Assembly (NCBI GenBank): GCA_029204225.1
Contig: CM055106.1
Location: 34,692,361-34,756,360, forward strand
Direction: 5' to 3'
DNA from: Diphasiastrum complanatum
Lineage: Eukaryota > Streptophyta > Lycopodiopsida > Lycopodiales > Lycopodiaceae
DNA: 64,000 nucleotides
In this document: positions 47,432-59,400 of the stretch, one piece after another
How the letters are laid out: each line of letters begins with the position of its first letter
Numbering within the stretch: the first letter of the stretch is position 1
Translations under genes and position numbers: made by a program
The notes under the pieces: model-generated
Told to the model about the DNA's origin: nothing
Seen by the model: only the letters and a program-made list of their open reading frames with translations
The model's database searches: none

Positions 47432-50400
47432 ATGAATCCTGAATAGTAAGCGTCGTGTCGTTTAGATTTGTGGAACCTTCTTCGTTCTTTTAGATGGTAA
47501 TGATAAAGACGGTAAATAGCATTCTACTTAGACTTGTGGTGGTTTTCTGATGTTTTTTTAATCCCTTACTGAAGCTGTTTCATTTCATCATACGCCCCAT
47601 GGAAAAATGAGGCCATGTCAGTCGGCCACATTTGGCAAGCCTCAAGAATTTTCTTGTTTTTGGGTATATCATAAAGGAATCAAGCCTTTTATCTTTTCCT
47701 GATACAGGAAATCCATACTTAGCAAGCCTTCTATATTTTCCTGATATGGGGAATGTATACTGTACCTTTTACCTTTTGCAGAAAACTGTGATTATAGAGA
47801 GAGGGAATCTTGCTATCATTTCATTCTTGATATGTGCCACATTTCTGAAATCCACCTTATGATATGTTTCTCATCAATATTCAGCTCTAGTAGGAACATT
47901 GCATTAATCTGTATGAAAGTTAGGTTAGCAGTATACAGTATAGTAGTTAACATGAGATTTCTTCAAATTGTTGGTGATCTATAAACAGAACACAGATCAT
48001 ATTGTATCTATATGGCTACCAGTGTAAATCTCTGAAAACTATAACTTGATCTGTTATTTGTTTTTTGTTTAATGATGTATAGCATTTTTAGTAGGATTTT
48101 CTTTCAATATTCAGTATAATTTTCGCAGCTTAGGACTTTATTAAAACTGGTCAAGTTTATCATGTGCAGTCCTTGTTGGCTGTGTTTCATGAAATGTTTT
48201 TAGTGTTACGTGAATGATAGGTAGTTTTATCCTTCATTGAAGCATAAAATAATTTTGGAACCTTCTATAACCTAGTTGTGAAAGCAAGAAGGTTATTCAA
48301 GCAGTTTGTTTATCGGTCACAACATATTGCTTGGAGTAGGATATGGCTTGGATAATTCATGAATAATCTTATTTGGCAAGGTATCGTATGAAGGATTTTA
48401 TTCTCAATGTTTCATTCATGTATGTTTTAATTGTCTAGTTTGGCTAGTTCAGATATTAACTTTCTATCTTCAGTTATACAATGGTATTCTTATTTTCTTC
48501 TTTTGTGCAGTGATTACCTTTTCAAGCTTCTCTTAATCGGCGATTCAGGCGTTGGAAAGTCTTGCTTATTGCTACGATTTGCGGTACTATATGTGTTTCA
48601 CAATTGCTTGCAAGTTTTGAAGCTGTCAACCACATACAATGCATCTTTGTGAAGTTTCAGCTTAAAATTGAATCATTGACTACTTTTTCTTTTGGAACTT
48701 GTGATTTCCAAGAGTCCATTGCTGCCAATTTTGTTGAAGTGATCCTTGATGAGGAGGGTAGCTAGCAATGAATTCCAAATTGACTAACCTATGCAAGTCA
48801 CAAACTTCTGTGTGTACATATGGGATTTTGTATATTGAGTTAGGGTTTTTCCTTATGCATATTACGTTGTCAAATGTTCTTACCTACAAGAATATTTGTG
48901 GTTAGAGAATCGTGTGTTACAGTCTACAGTAAGCTTTGGAGTGCTGTTATTTAAACGAAAAAATGTGATTCATCCTTAAAGGTCGTCGTGTTTATGTTCA
49001 ATAAGGGGTTGAGAGAATTTCAAGATAAAGATTCTCCAAGGTCCAATTGTTTGTTAGGTAGGATATTTGCTTATTCATTGCAATGATAGAAGTGGAAAGC
49101 TATTTTGCAAGTCATGCATTAAACAAAATGAAAATTACATCACTGGCAACATGCATATGTTGTGCAATGTTGCGTCGGAACGGCGTTTTGGGACCCCACG
49201 TTTCAAACCGCAGCGTTTCAGAATGCCGTTAAAAAAAAAACCCTGGAAATTCTTTTACAAACAACCACGATGCCCCATTTTCCAGCACACTTTCATGAGA
49301 AGATTCCAAAAGTGGGGGTGGGGATTTGCAAGCAAAGCAACTTCTTGGAGTTTTTATTCACCCTTTTTTTCTTTGCTTTGTTTGGAGGCTATAGTGCATC
49401 ATTTTGAGTGATTCCGGTTGCTAAGATTGGCCCTTCATTTGCTAGGGAGAGAATGATTGCATGTTTCCAAGCTTCTTTATGCATAGGTGGTCACTATTAG
49501 CATTCATGTGGTTGGTGTGCATTTGGGCATTTTGCATTGCCTTTTTTCTAGGCTTTGGGGTTAGGGCTTAGGGATTTAGGGTAGGTCTTAGGCGTCCATT
49601 GGCATTATGATTTACGTCTTAGGCGGCACTAGGCTTGTTTTAGCTCCCCTTTTCCACCTATCCACATTGAGTTTTTTGACCTTTTTTGTAGCGTCTTGAG
49701 GGTTTCTGTAGCCATGCCTGTGGCGGGATGAGGCGTGGTCGGATGTGGATCTCTTAGAGGGGGATACCGTGGTTTTTATAGGTTCAAGTGGCGTTGCTTG
49801 TTTTGCGGTGCCATCTTTTGCAACACGGCGGAGGATTAGAGCACACTTGCTTGGTTTGACTAGGCGAGATGGGCGGACCATTGCCCCATGAATGGCAGTT
49901 CTTGCGCCTGAGCGAGAGTGCCTACTGAGCACAGGTTGAGGAGCAACAGGTTCGACTGGGCCTAGGCTACAAATTGGTGGGCAGTTGGGTTCTATTGGTA
50001 CAAGATCAGGGGATGGCGGTAGCGGAGCAGGGCCATCATGGCCTAGTTCATCAGCAGCAGGCCCATCACGGCCTCCATCAACAGCAACAACAGTAGCATC
50101 ACGGCCTAGTCCATTAGCAGCAGGGCCATCACGGCCTAGTCCATCAGGAGCAGGTCCATCACGCACTTCATCGGCAGAGGCAGGCCCATCACGACCACCT
50201 TTAGCCACAGCAGCAGGTCCATCATCTACAGGAGAGGCTTTTCCATCAGGGGAGTCAGTTGGGGGAAGGCCTGCTGAGGGTCGTGGCCCAGGTTCAACAG
50301 AGGGGACGATTCCTATGGCAGCTATGGGAGGTGTTGGGGAGAGAGCACATGGTGAAGCACATGCACACCCTAGGGTCAGGCCTGTTGAAATAAATGCCTA

Positions 50401-53400
50401 TTTTGCCCCTTAAGGCTTGTAAGTTGTGCATAAGACATGGGGGTAAAACATTTATGTACATAGTACACCCCACTTGTGCTAATTAGGCAAGTAAATCAAG
50501 TAGGTTAAGGACCCATGTGGGTTCTAGAGCTAGAATTAGCAAGACACCACCTCTATGCATAACATGCTATATGTAGCCCAAACTTTGGAGGGGTTTCCAC
50601 GCCCTACTACACTTTGAATATTCATTCATGTTGTGTGAGCTTTGAAGTCCTCTCTCTCTTGCTTTTGTGTTCTACTCCATAGCTGGTTTTATGAAGCTTT
50701 CATAGCGTGCTTACTATGCTGTTATGATACTCCATAGCTAGGCCTTGGAATTTGACATGGTATCAGAGCAGGTTATGTTGCCTGTGGTGTGGTGAAAGCT
50801 TGGACCTGTTTTTGATCAGATTCCTGCCATTCCTGGAGAGCAGCTTACCTTTGAGGACGAAGCACTTTTTGTAGGGGCATCTGATCTCTGTGCTATCTGC
50901 ATGGTTGGAGTACTGTTGGCAAGGGGAGTACAGGGAGCCAAAAAGTTTCTAATTTGAGACAAAAATTTTTGAGTCTTTTTGGACAGCCAGGACTGTAGGA
51001 GGGCGCTTTCTACAGTGGGGACTTCAGTGAAAGTTCTGAGTGGATCTTGGACAAGGGCTAGGACAGCCATACAGGGGGATAGTTTCAAATCCAGAAGCTG
51101 AGGGTTATTGAGCAAGTGGCTGCATACCCTAGTTGGGTGAAAACCCCAGTTTGCCTTTTGTGTTTTATTTCTATCCAGCTATGTCTAGTCTTGCAGAGAG
51201 CATGCTGAGTGAAGCCAGCCGGCTTGATGGCACCAACTTTAGCGTATGGAAATTCAAGATCAAGAACATTCTTGAAGACAAAGAATGTTGGAAGCTTGTG
51301 ACAGGTGAGGAGCTTGTTCCAACATCTGAACTTGAACTTAAGGACTATATCAAGAGAGGGGAAAAGGCACACAGAATCATCAACATGTTAGTGAGGGATA
51401 ATGTGATTCCTCTAATCAGGTCAGCCAAAGGGCCTGTGGATGCATGGCACATTCTTTGTGCATTGTATGAGACAGCAAGTACAACCAGGTTTCTCTACTT
51501 GAAGAACAAGTTGTATACTCTTAGAATGGAGACAGGGGAGACAATTACTGATCATCTTACTAAGATTCAGGATATTAGATATCAGCTTTCTGTACTTGGA
51601 GAGTCTATTGCTGACAAAGACTTGGTGCCAATAGTTCTGAATAGCTTGTCATATGCTTATCAGAACTTTGTGATGATGATATTAGTGAGAGAGAAGATCC
51701 CTACCTATGAAGAAGTCTATGGTCTCTTGTTACAGGAGGAGATGAGGAGAGTTAATGTCTCCAAGAGGGAAGATTTCCAGGAGCATGCCTTTGCTTCTAA
51801 GAAGAAGCAAAATCCAGCTAAGGATAAGAAGAAAGGTAAAGGCAAGAACAAAGGAACACCACAAACACTTGAGCAAGGAATGGAGAACTTGCAGATGTCA
51901 GAAGCACAACCCTCCTCGAATACTTCTTCCACACCTCGAAGGAAGGGGAATTGCAATTACTGTGGTAAATATGGACACTTTGCTTTTGAGTGCAGGAAGA
52001 AGCTTGCAGACCAAAAGAAGGGCACAAAGAAGCAAGGAGGAAATGTTGTTGAGAGTGTTGCAAGAGAGGAGCAGAGTGACATAAGGCAAGCTGAGTTATT
52101 CTCTGTTGCATTGGCTTCACAAGCTACAACAGGTGGTTGGTACATTGACTCAGGTGCTTCAAAGCACATGACCCCTCATAGGGATTGGTTTGATACCTTT
52201 GTGGGGATTAGTGATGGACAAGAGGTGTGCCTAGGTGACAACTCAACACACAAGGTCAAGGGAAAGGGCACAGTACAGCTTCCATCAGGAGAAGTCAAAG
52301 TCATTAAGAATGTCTTATATGTACCAGGACTTGCTAAAAATCTTCTTTCAGTAGGAGCTATCACTCAACAAAATATGAAAGTAGAATTTGATGCTACTTC
52401 TTGTCTTGTGTTGGACTTGAGTGATAATATGAAGGTTGTGGCCAAAGGATTGCAGGAAGATAATCTATACAGGTTATACACTTCTATCCCTAGTCAGCAT
52501 GCTTATACAGCAAAAGGAGGGGATGTGGATAGGTTGTGGCATGAGAGGTATGGACATCTTGGCTACCAAAGCATGCAGGTGTTGAACCAACATCATATGG
52601 TGGAGGGGCTTCCAGTTGTTAAGCCAAGCTCTTCAGTTTGCGAGGCTTGCACTATGGGAAAACAGCAAAGACATAAGTTTCCCAAGGAAAGCACCACCAG
52701 GGCAGCATGCATACTTGACTTGATACATTCAGATTTGTGGGGCCCAACCCAAACAAAATCTGCAAGGGGGGCATATTACTTTATGACCTTTATTGATGAC
52801 TTCTCATGCAAGATTTGGATTTATTTCTTGAAGTTAAAATCTGAAGCATTTAAGTACTTCCTGCATTTCAAAGCTTTGGTAGAAGAACATTCAAGAAAGA
52901 AGATAAAGATGCTCAGGTCAGACGGTGGTGGAGAGTTCATTAAGACAGAATTTGTGGAATTCTGCAAGGCCAATGGGATCAAAAGGCAGCTTACAGCTCC
53001 TCATACCCCTTAGCAAAACGGCGTAGCAGAGAGAAAGAACCGAACTATTGTGGAGTGTGCAAGGTGCATGCTCAAGGCAAAGGGGTTGCCCAACTCTTTT
53101 TGGGGCGAGGCAATGCACACAACAGTGTTTCTGTTGAATAGAAGTCCAACAAAAGCTGTGGAAGGCAAGATTCCAGAAGAGGCATTTAGCGGCATTAAGC
53201 CCAAGGTAGGCGCTTTGCGAGTGTTTGGTTGTACGGCCTATGCCCATATTCCCAAGGATAACAGGAAGAAGCTGGATGCAAAATCAGCAAAGAGTATTTT
53301 CTTGGGATACAGTGAAGAAAGCAAAGCTTACAGACTTTACGATCTTACTAGCAAGAAGAGGATCATAAGTCGAGATGTGATCTTTGAAGAAGATCAAACG

Positions 53401-56400
53401 CCTCCTATAGAGGAACTTGAGATGGAGGATGGTACAAGTGAATTTGTGCCAATACTTGATGACCCACATCCATATATTGGGGAGCCTTAGGATGATCATA
53501 TGAGTGATCAAGAGGAAGAATCCGAGGAGGCTAGGAAGCGGAAGGAAAGGGGCAAATCTGTTGAGTCCTATTCACCGTCTTCATCACCAACTGCAAGGAA
53601 GAAGTTTCCCAAGTGGTATTGGCAAACTGTGCAGGATGGTTTGATATTGGATGAGGGAGAGAGCAGCAATCCAGGGGCTAGGAGGTCTCAAAGGCAAGCC
53701 CAGCAGCATGAACACCAGGAGACAAACTATGCACTTATGACTACTATTTTGGATTCACAAGATCCACATACATTCGTTGAGGCAGCAGATGAGAAGGTAT
53801 GGCAACATGCTATGCAAGAGGAGTACGACTCCATTCTCAAGAATGATACATGGGATTTGGTGAAGTTACCAAAAGGGAAGCGTCCTATTGGCTGTAAGTG
53901 GGTCTACAGGACCAAATACAAATCAGATGGGAGCATCGAAAAGCATAAGGCAAGGCTGGTTGCTAAAGGCTATGCACAAAAGGAGGGCTTGGACTATGAT
54001 GAGACGTTTGCACCGGTAGCTAAGATGACGTCTATCAGGTTGGTTTTAGCATTGGCTGCATTTTTTGGTTGGGAGGTCCATCAAATGGACGTGAAGAGTG
54101 CTTTTCTTAATGGACAGTTGGCTGAAGAAGTCTACATGGAACAGCCACAAGGTTTTGAGGCTAAGGGCAAGGAAAGTATGGTATGCAGGCTTAAGAAGGC
54201 CTTATATGGTTTGAAGCAGGCACCCAGGGCCTGGTATAGTCGTATTGACGACTATTTTGCCAAGGAGCAATTCATAAAGAGTCAGTCGGATTGCAACCTG
54301 TTCGTGAAGGAGGAAGATGGGAACATTGTTTTGATAGTTCTCTATGCGGATGACTTGGTCATCACGGGTAACAATGGCAGCTTATTGAAAAGGTGAAGGC
54401 TCATTTATCAAATGAGTTCGAGATGAAGGATTTGGGCTTAATCCACTATTGTCTTGGTTTGGAGGTTTGGAAAAAGGAAAACTGTGTGTTTATTTCCCAA
54501 GCCAACTATGCATGTGAAGTTTTGAACAGGTTCAACATGCAAGATTGCAAACCCGTTTCCACGCCCATTGATACCAGCAATAAGCCATCCAGAGATGATG
54601 GCACTCCTTTTGTGGACGAGACTCTTTATTGTGGGTAGCCTGATTTATCTCACCACTACGAGACCAGACATTTCCTATGCGGTTGGTGTAGCAAGCCAGT
54701 TCATGAGTTCTCCAACTGAAGCACATTGGAAAGCAGCCAAGAGGGTTTTGAGGTATGTCAAAGGGACAACTTGCTATGGGATTGAGTACACAGATGACGG
54801 AAAGCTTCAGCTTGGAGGCTTTACTGATTCGGATTGGGCAGGTGATAGGGATGATCGAAAGTCGACCACAGGTTACACTTTTAACCTTGGTTCAGGGGCC
54901 ATTTCTTGGTGTAGCAAGAAACAGCCCACAGTTACCTTATCATCGACAGAGGCTGAGTACAGGGCAGCGGCAAAAGCTACCTGCGAGGCAATATGGCTCA
55001 GGAGACTTCTTGGGGAGGTGCAGATTCCACAGGATGGTCCTACTATTCTTCAGTGTGACAGCCAGAGTTGCTTCCAGCTTGCCAAAAATCCTGTGTACCA
55101 TGCTCGTACGAAGCATATTGAGGTGGATCAACACTTCTTACGAGAGAAGATACAAAGTGGAGAAATTCAGCTCGAGTACTGTGATACCAACGAACAAGCA
55201 GCAGATATCTTTACTAAGGCACTTAGTAGAGAAAAATTTGAAAAGTTTCGTAGCATGCTAGGTGTTGGTATGAACAAAATAGCCATTGAGGGGGGGTGTT
55301 GAAATAAATGCCTATTTTGCCCCTTAAGGCTTGTATACTTGTAACTTGTAAGTTGTGCATAAGACATGGGGGTAAAACATTTATGTACATAGTACACCCC
55401 ACTTGTGCTAATTAGGCAAGTAAATCAAGTAGGTTAAGGACCCATGTGGGTTCTAGAGCTAGAATTAGCAAGACACCACCTCTATACATAACATGCTATA
55501 TGTAGCCCAAACTTTGGAGGGGTTTCCACGCCCTACTACACTTTGAATATTCATTCATGTTGTGTGAGCTTTGAAGTCCTCTCTCTCTTGCTTTTGTGTT
55601 CTACTCCATAGCTGGTTTTCTGAAGCTTTCATAGTGTGCTTACTATGCTGTTATGATACTCCATAGCTAGGCCTTGGAATTTGACAAGGCCACGACCACA
55701 TGCAGCCACACAAGACAGGGTGGGCTGATATCGATAGACCATAGTGCCTTTAGGGTGGCAGCTGACACACCATGAGGCAGCCACTAGACTTACACGCCAG
55801 TTGTTTTACAGTGCCTACCTTGCATTTTCCTTGGTCGACACTACCATCTTCCGTGACATGATGAGGGAGATTGTAGCTTGTGATGCCACTTGGAGACCCC
55901 CCACAAGCGACGCTCTTCGTACTCGCCATTTGAGAGAGGAGCATGCATGTATCACGAGAGAGCTCAGCCCTATACGACATGCCTGGGCCACATATGGTTG
56001 CTTTATTCTATCAGATGGGTGGATTGATATTAGGCGCAGGCTTATTATCAACGTATTGGTTTCATGTCCACTGGGCACAATATTTCTTGGGGGTGCAGAT
56101 GACTCTTGAGACGGCGCTGTGAAAGCTTTTAGCATTGTTGAGTTGTTTTTTTCGACAATGCAGTGATTACTTTTCTGGTTTATGTAGGATGTCAGCTATC
56201 CGAGAGAAGTGGCTTGACAGGTGAAATTTCTTCCACAAGCCCATACACGCAGCTGTTCATTTGCTTCACCCTATGTGGGCTATTGGAGGCATACGCACAA
56301 ACGCCGAGCTTGTGGACAGCTGGAGGACATAGACATAGGATGTGTATCAAAGTCAGGGTTGTTCCCCCGCACTCGTTTAGTTGTCAACGATTTGTTTGTG

Positions 56401-59400
56401 CTTTTTGACGACTCGTTCATTTAGAGAATCGGCTTATTGCAGCTCATGGCCCCTTGTTGCGCAGGATCGAGAGATAGATGCTAGATTTTGAGCACAGACA
56501 TGGATGTTTCATTGGATCTCAGGGTGAGTATGACGAGTTTCTGCCGGAGCCGCTCACATGGTGGGGTGTGGTGGGCAAATGCACCCCTAATATCATTGCT
56601 CTTGCCACTCGCATCCTTGCTCAAGATTGTTCCGCTTCAGCTTGTGAGCGGAACTGGAGCACTTGGTCTCTTATGCACACAAAGAGACGCAACAGGCTCA
56701 TTGTTCCCCGACTGATTAGGTTGGTTTATTGCACTACCAATTTGAGGCTAGTCAGGCACATGCAGAGAGATGGAACACCTAGGCAGGTGAATCCTGAGGA
56801 GTGCCTTAGATCCATGGATACTGCAGCAGGCCATGCACACACCGAGGCTATGGCTGATGATGAGATCTTTTCAGAGTATCATCGGGAGCTGGCACGTCAT
56901 GATAGGAGGCAGTGCAAGACCACTAGATCCATGGCCAGGGCCGATGCAGAGTGGGGATGAGGGGGGGATTGGATGATGATGAGGATGAGGTCTTGGATGA
57001 CGAGATGGAGATGGACATTGGAGATGATGTGGGGTGGGTGGATCCAGATGCTGAGATACATGCTGAGCCTGCATCACCTATATGCAGGGGGGTTAGGTGT
57101 AGGGTACGTCTGATGGATTTACATGTTGAGACAGAGGTAGCAGCATCACAGGCAAAGGGAGCAGTGGCCCGGCGAGGCCCTGGTGGACCTAGAGACAGAG
57201 GCAGAGGCAGAGGTTCAGGGACACAACCGCACATACCTGAGGAGGATACCTTATCTTCCTACTCATCTACCAGTGATAGTGATGAGGAGGAATCCCCATT
57301 TGATCATGATGCCTTCGAGTCATAGAGATTTATCGGTGTACGAGTCTATTGTCCATTGTCCATCTATCATACTCATGTACTTGGCCATTGGCCCACTCAT
57401 TGTATATATCAGAGCTTTATCGTTTATGACATTAGACATCTTGATCATTCTCATGAGGCATGTGTAGAATGTGGATCAGTCGCCATTTTTTTTTGTATCA
57501 TATACACTTAGCACTGTAGTACGCACTATGCAATTGCCTTTCAAGTTTTAATTTTAACTTTTGGTATGCAGCATGTTAAAGCCCAATTGCTGGGTTCAGT
57601 TAGTAGTCTGTAGTAGTTGTCAGTTAGTGTAGTAACTTGTAAGTACTTATAGTTGTTAGTTAGTTATTAATCTGTTTTGCAAATTTGCAATGTGTTTGAA
57701 ATTTTTTTTACAGGCCTACATGTTGTTTTTCCCCAGTCCCAACACATGCTTCCAAAACAATTTATTTTTTGCAGCGTTCCGATCCAGAACGCTGCAGAAT
57801 TTCTGAACCGTTCCGGAACGGGACGCAACATCATTGATATGTTATCTAAGGAAAGAGCTATTCTGATAACTCTTTTCTATAATTATGTGCTACAAATAAA
57901 TGAAGTTGTATGATTTGTATCTCCCAATAGATACAATATTGTTTCTTTTTTTTTTATTGTCACTATCATCACTTCATCGTAAGAAAAATCATGCTGCGTA
58001 TGATACCTTGTCGATTTTATTGCACCTTTCACCACATGTTTCATTTCGACCAGCACTTTTCTTGCATGCTAAGCTTTGTCTTCGTTTGAAAGTTTAAAGA
58101 AGGAAGTTCCAGGCTACAGCAAACAGGTTGTGATTTTCTCCTTGCTTGGTGTATGAGAAAGCCAGGCTGAATTTATGTGACAGACACACTATTTTCAGCT
58201 TTTACTTTTTGGTGGATTTAAATTCCTCATTACATTTCTTTTCCAAGTTGAACACTTTGAACTGCAATTTTACTGTATAAATATTTTTATAGTATCATAG
58301 TATTTGCATTTTAGCCTTGCTTCTGGTCTCTGTTAATCTATCCAGAGGTGGTAAAAACAATTTGCATGGTTTTGTATGTTGTGCAGGATGATTCGTACTT
58401 GGAGAGCTACATTAGCACGATTGGCGTAGACTTTGTAAGTGGTGAATACTTTGACATCTTTCCTTCCCAGAGTTGATTAGGATGTTCATAGATTATGGAA
58501 ACTTATCCCATCATTTTGATTTTCGAGTTTCACTGAGTAGGTATCTGCTGGAAATGGATAGCATGGCTTATTTGGTAGGTTTAGTTACAATTCTAGAATA
58601 TAGTTTGATCCATCTGTATGGATTGTATTCAACAGAAAATACGTACAGTTGAGCTGGATGGGAAGACAGTTAAGCTGCAAATTGTAAGTTAAGCGGATGT
58701 TAATTCCTAGGCATGTGCTAAGATTGGCATATGCTTTGTTTATTGATTTGCAAGTATGGTAACTTGCTTTTTCCTTTTTTGTGATTAGGATGTAAGCAAT
58801 ATGAAAGATTGTAGGTTGCACAACTCTCGTTTGAGATATTTTCCTAGTTGGAGCCAACTAGTTTTCACCGATTCTTCATAGTGGTTCACCTTGCCAGTCA
58901 GCTATCTTCTTAACATTTAGTCTTGTATTCAGCAAACTTGATTGGTATTTCTCCTCACATAAAGACCTCGCTTGATTGGCTTTGCTCTTTAATGCTGCCC
59001 TTGATTATGGCTGAGTCTATCCCTCCCCTACAAATAAGTAACAGAAGCTCAGCAGATTTTGCTTGGGATATGCATGAAGTCTAATGTGACTCTCTTGTGC
59101 TTGTAACTTGCACCTGCCCTTGCCTATCAAGGACATTTTTAGGGTTGCCTTGGATTCGGTATATGCTATCTATGATGAAGTTGGTGATCATACACAGGAT
59201 TTCCTCAGATTGCAGATAGCAACTTATGCTTGGGTTGTGATGAGATCAGAAGGAATGCTTGTTGGATAGGAAGCTTTATCCCTCTTTATGTTATTCTTTG
59301 ATTGGTTTGGTACTGACTCTTTAGGTTTTTTGCTTGCATGCTCATTCTGTTCTAAGCATTTCCCCAATCTGTTCTAAGCATTTCCCCAATGACAGATTTG

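Larger units (their letters stand above)
50383..55686 (+). mobile_element. Young Ty1-copia retrotransposon nested in hAT
   Basis: A complete 5304-bp element with LTRs 50383-50757 and 55297-55686, primer site, gag-pol, purine tract and a perfect 5-bp target duplication AGGCC (50378-50382 and 55687-55691). The LTRs differ by three substitutions and one 15-bp indel over about 375 aligned bases, so it is recent. Its + orientation follows the host RABD gene. Two stops and two compensating frame shifts disable gag-pol. Confidence 0.97.
49163..57836 (+). mobile_element. hAT transposon in RABD intron 2, interrupted by copia
   Basis: The left end TGCAATGTTGCGTC and right end GACGCAACATCATTG form an inverted pair. 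Flanking octamers ATATGTTG (49155-49162) and ATATGTTA (57837-57844) agree in 7 of 8 bases, fitting an aged hAT target duplication. Without the copia insertion (50383-55686 plus the 5-bp duplication) the element is about 3.4 kb, a usual autonomous hAT size. It encodes broken transposase parts on the + strand (DUF659 and the C-terminal dimerisation domain). Both ends carry GGAACG/CGTTCC-rich text shared with the short elements at 11859 and 60355. Edges could shift by two bases. Confidence 0.8.

Noticed and set aside
49612..50208. 198-codon minus-strand frame rich in Gly, Asp and Pro
   Set aside because: It overlaps a Ser/Pro-rich + strand frame in the hAT element and consists of low-complexity repeats; it shows no domain and is probably the antisense shadow.
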